Below the pieces are notes generated by a model. It ran no database searches and was not told the DNA's origin. It saw nothing but the letters and a program-made list of their open reading frames with translations. DNA of 64,000 nt from Toxotes chatareus. Lineage: Eukaryota > Chordata > Actinopteri > Toxotidae. The DNA lies in the NCBI GenBank assembly GCA_016801885.1, contig CM028888.1:16663170-16727169 (forward strand). Direction: 5' to 3'. How positions within the stretch are numbered: the stretch's first letter is position 1; every line of letters starts with the position of its first letter. A program made the translations under genes and the position numbers. Below are positions 61,121-64,000 of the stretch, one piece after another.

Positions 61121-64000
61121 AAATCATCCAATAGCCCAAACAAATTTAAAGTGTGTGTGTTTTTCTAGTATGCATGTATGTGTTTGTGTCCATTTTTTTT
61201 CCCTGAGCTTTAAATAAATTGCTTTCACTGGTTAAATCATGGTGCATGCAACGCTCCAAATCCCCACTGAGACCCTCATGATAAACAAGTGAAAATTCTT
61301 GCAAACAACAACCGTCGTCCATTTTACTGCCTGCTGAAGTTTTGGTACAAGCCCTTTTCTCGTGGCTGCTATCAAATACCCGTATGTCATATCTCCCGTG
61401 AGAAACGTCTTGCTAAAGGTCTTGCACCAAAATGTCGACAGGCAATAAAAAACATTCACACCCACCACAGACAGAAACACACACACGTCTTTTTTTGTCC
61501 ACTCTGTACTTTTGACTGTGAGATGCCTCTCAAGATGAGTAGTTGTTTAATTGACAGCTGGTTCACTAACTGGTTCCCCTCACTGACAGATGAGGGAGTT
61601 TTTACACTAATAGCCATTGGACACCTGCGTATCTTGTCAGTTTTTCCTTGAGGTTTGTTGACAGCATGTGCAGAGACAGCGAGTGTGATGTAGGAGCACT
61701 GTCAGTCTGATGTCTTATATTCTCGCTGTCACATGTTCTCTCTCCCTCATGCAAAGTGCCATTTATAAATAGACTATACCGAAGCCATGTGTTGTTTTTG
61801 TTGGCGTGTGTTTCTTTCAGCATGTGTACCTCTAAAAAAAAGAAAAAAAAAAACAAGCAGAAAAGCATATCAGGGACAGACTGAGACATTATATCTGATT
61901 TAATTAGAGGTTGTCACACATTCTTTTCATGCACTTACTCACTTGTAGTTTTATCGTCTTATTTTTTGCTTCTTGGTTTTTGTTTATCTCAAATGCACAG
62001 TGTCTTGCTTCCTGTATTTGTTATCTTTTTAATAAGCTGATGTACAATAAACTATGCAATCTGAAGAACTGATATGAAATATACTGTACACAGACAGAAG
62101 AATTGTAAATATTTTGGGTCAGGGCACTCATATTGCCTCTTCTCTCGGTATATTTTCTCTCTGGGTTTTGCGTGTTTGAGTAGACCTTGGCCCTGGGTCT
62201 GCCTCTCTCCTCCCTCTCTATCTGCTGCTGCTCTGTTGGCATTGATTATCTCAGACCTGCACCATCGAGTATGTGTGTGTGTGTACATGCTTGCGTGTGT
62301 ATGTGTTTTACCGTCTCTAGCTCGACTGCATACTGAGAAGGCATATATCTCTAGAGTTTCCTTAATAGAGTGGATACTGTTGCCTGCCTCACATTGCCAT
62401 GGGGGATGGAGGGAATGTTGGGTAGTGGGGAGAAATGGAGAGGAAGAAATAGGGGAGAGGGCAAAGGATGAGAGTATCCACAGCTTACTTGAAGATATGA
62501 GTGAAATCCTATCTGTTTGATTAGCCCTTCGACTCCACTGGTCACTAACGCTTGTTTTAATTGAATTGTGTTTCTTCAGGAGATATCATACAGAATGTAC
62601 TGTACTTGTGTTGGACCAGTTCCATGGTATGTTCGGAATTACTAGTTTAGCCATTTTAACCATAGAACCCTTTTTTTGTAATTTCTGTGAATTTGCCCTT
62701 TAATAACTCAAAGTGCAAAAACAGGCAAGGGTGGTTACTGATGTCAGATAAATGTTCTTTGTGCACCACTTTGTTTCCAGTTTAATCCTCCTGGATGTGC
62801 TGAGAACAGACACAACCAAAATAGATATTAATGCTTCCTCTCAGCGTATGTGTGCGTGGTGTGGAGCAACAGCACAGCTAGATGACTTCTGTACCAAATT
62901 GCTTCTCGGTGCAGGGAGCTTCACACTCCCGTGAACACACAGCGGGGGAATGTGCTGTACATTGCTTACAGTATACACAGTCTGCCGTGTTTAATAGCCC
63001 ACCCTCACTCTCCCATTTGGTTTCTGAACAGAACGACAAGCTCACAAACACTAGGACCTCAACGGCCCATGTTAGTCCGTACACTTCAGTGGATGCTATT
63101 AAACACAGGCTACCTTCAGCAGAGACACCTACTGCGTCTAATCAAGGGTTTCAGTCCCAGTAAACCTCACTGTTCCTTGTCTTTTAAATTACCATAAGAC
63201 TTCTGCAAAGGTATGTTGACCTCTCTCTTTTCATTCAAACCCCAGAGCGGTTGCATATTTATATCAAGCAGAGCGGAAAAAATAGTGCATCCAACAACAG
63301 ACCAATTAATTTGGACACATGCTGCCATATGAGACAGTGAACTGAAATCAACCCTTGGGGTCCAAGGGCATTTTCTCAATTTTTACATGTCTTCTTCTTC
63401 TTAAATTCACCTTTTAAAGGTAGTTGCACATAACATACCATGTGTTTTACATCACAATTTGCAGAAAAAGGCTCTGCTCTCTCTATAATAAGCCACCCAT
63501 TTGCCCCAAATCTCTGTGTAAAGAGATAACTTGGCCCTGAAGCTCAAGAGGTGAAGTCCAATTTTTGAAATTCTTCCAGCTCTCTTGTGAAAACTTTTAC
63601 TCATGTGTACGATTTGCTTTGGTGCTTGAAATGGGTTTATGAAAGTCTTAGGTTCACACACAAATCCACCAATGACACATGGTGAGTGGCAGACAACGCA
63701 TGTTTCAGGCTTTGTTCTCTGCCTCTTAGCGCTTGGCTGTGAGTCAGGTATAATCTTGGAAGCATAGGAACCTGGAAGTGGAGAGTCTACAGATTTGGAC
63801 AACATTTGAACCATATTTCTGTGCTGTATTAAATCAGATTTTAAAGAAGCATTTTAATAGAAACTGAGTAAATGCATTGCCACATTTGTCTAGATTTAAA
63901 AAAAAAAAAAAAATTTGTATAATGTCTAACTCACTACTTTGTTGTGTGGGATGTGGAGATGGTAACACCACAGACAAGCGGAAATTATAGTCAACACTGA

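Larger units (their letters stand above)
46628..64000 (+). other. robo1: robo1 intron after Ig1, continuing beyond window
   Basis: At least 17.4 kb. I looked for the Ig2 exon (family pattern RDDFRQNPSD...W.KDG...G.YVCV) on the plus strand and did not find it. The stretch contains interspersed repeats (48700-49160, 58028-58336, 58695-59898), microsatellites (57479-57511, 57845-57908, 55917-55934, 59161-59180), hairpins (51085-51120, 59123-59162), A/T runs (48637-48657, 52694-52712, 63899-63914) and candidate regulatory blocks. The open frames here look like chance frames. Confidence 0.6.

Noticed and set aside
62074..62520. 148-codon open frame on the plus strand
   Set aside because: Translation is dominated by TG-repeat (VCVCVY) and biased pyrimidine-rich sequence, typical of a noncoding frame.
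62880..62934. Frame reading LDDFCTKLLL after an AG, superficially like the robo1 Ig2 start (LRDDFRQNP)
   Set aside because: Only four residues agree, the frame stops soon after, no Ig2 motif (W..KDG, YVCV) follows and there is no good donor.

Overview
This window is vertebrate nuclear DNA, most probably from a ray-finned fish of the acanthomorph (spiny-rayed) group. Coding exons are short, lie far apart and have GT/AG splice sites. The noncoding DNA is AT-rich, full of CA/TG microsatellites and A/T runs, and holds several repeat families that I recognise from fish genomes. There are no operons, ribosome binding sites, CRISPR arrays or bacterial genes. All family and species assignments come from reading the sequence and from memory, with no database search.

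Two genes are supported. On the minus strand, 3772-9473 is a complete six-exon gene for the PP2C-type phosphatase PPM1D (Wip1), which reverses p53/ATM DNA-damage signalling. All splice phases agree and the joined frame is 573 codons plus stop. A CpG-rich promoter with CRE-like and E-box sites lies upstream (about 9474-9830), and a probable 3'UTR reaches to about 1912. On the plus strand, transcribed away from ppm1d, is the 5' end of the axon-guidance receptor gene robo1. It has two alternative N-termini: a long form (exons at 20884-20977 and 22917-23009, like human ROBO1 isoform a) and a short form (first exon at 27395-27455, like human DUTT1/ROBO1b). Both can splice in the same phase to the first shared exon, Ig domain 1, at 46301-46627. 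The Ig2 exon was not found, so the intron after Ig1 is at least 17.3 kb and runs off the window. The two gene products do not act in one pathway; only their position links them.

Layout: 1-1911, sequence beyond ppm1d with no gene seen; 1912-9473, ppm1d; 9474-9830, its promoter; 9831-20840, a gene-poor interval that may hold an unseen upstream robo1 exon; 20841-64000, robo1 and its introns. The introns carry fossil transposons (a Tc1-like transposase with a second element inside it, several foldback or MITE-like elements, two fish interspersed-repeat families), microsatellites, perfect hairpins and a few stretches that look like conserved enhancers.

I did not find a new multi-gene system. The most interesting points are the compact two-start design of robo1, an in-frame upstream ORF whose stop codon directly abuts the short-isoform start, the replacement of the proline-rich loop of PPM1D by an acidic/polar linker, and the nested transposons in ppm1d intron 1.
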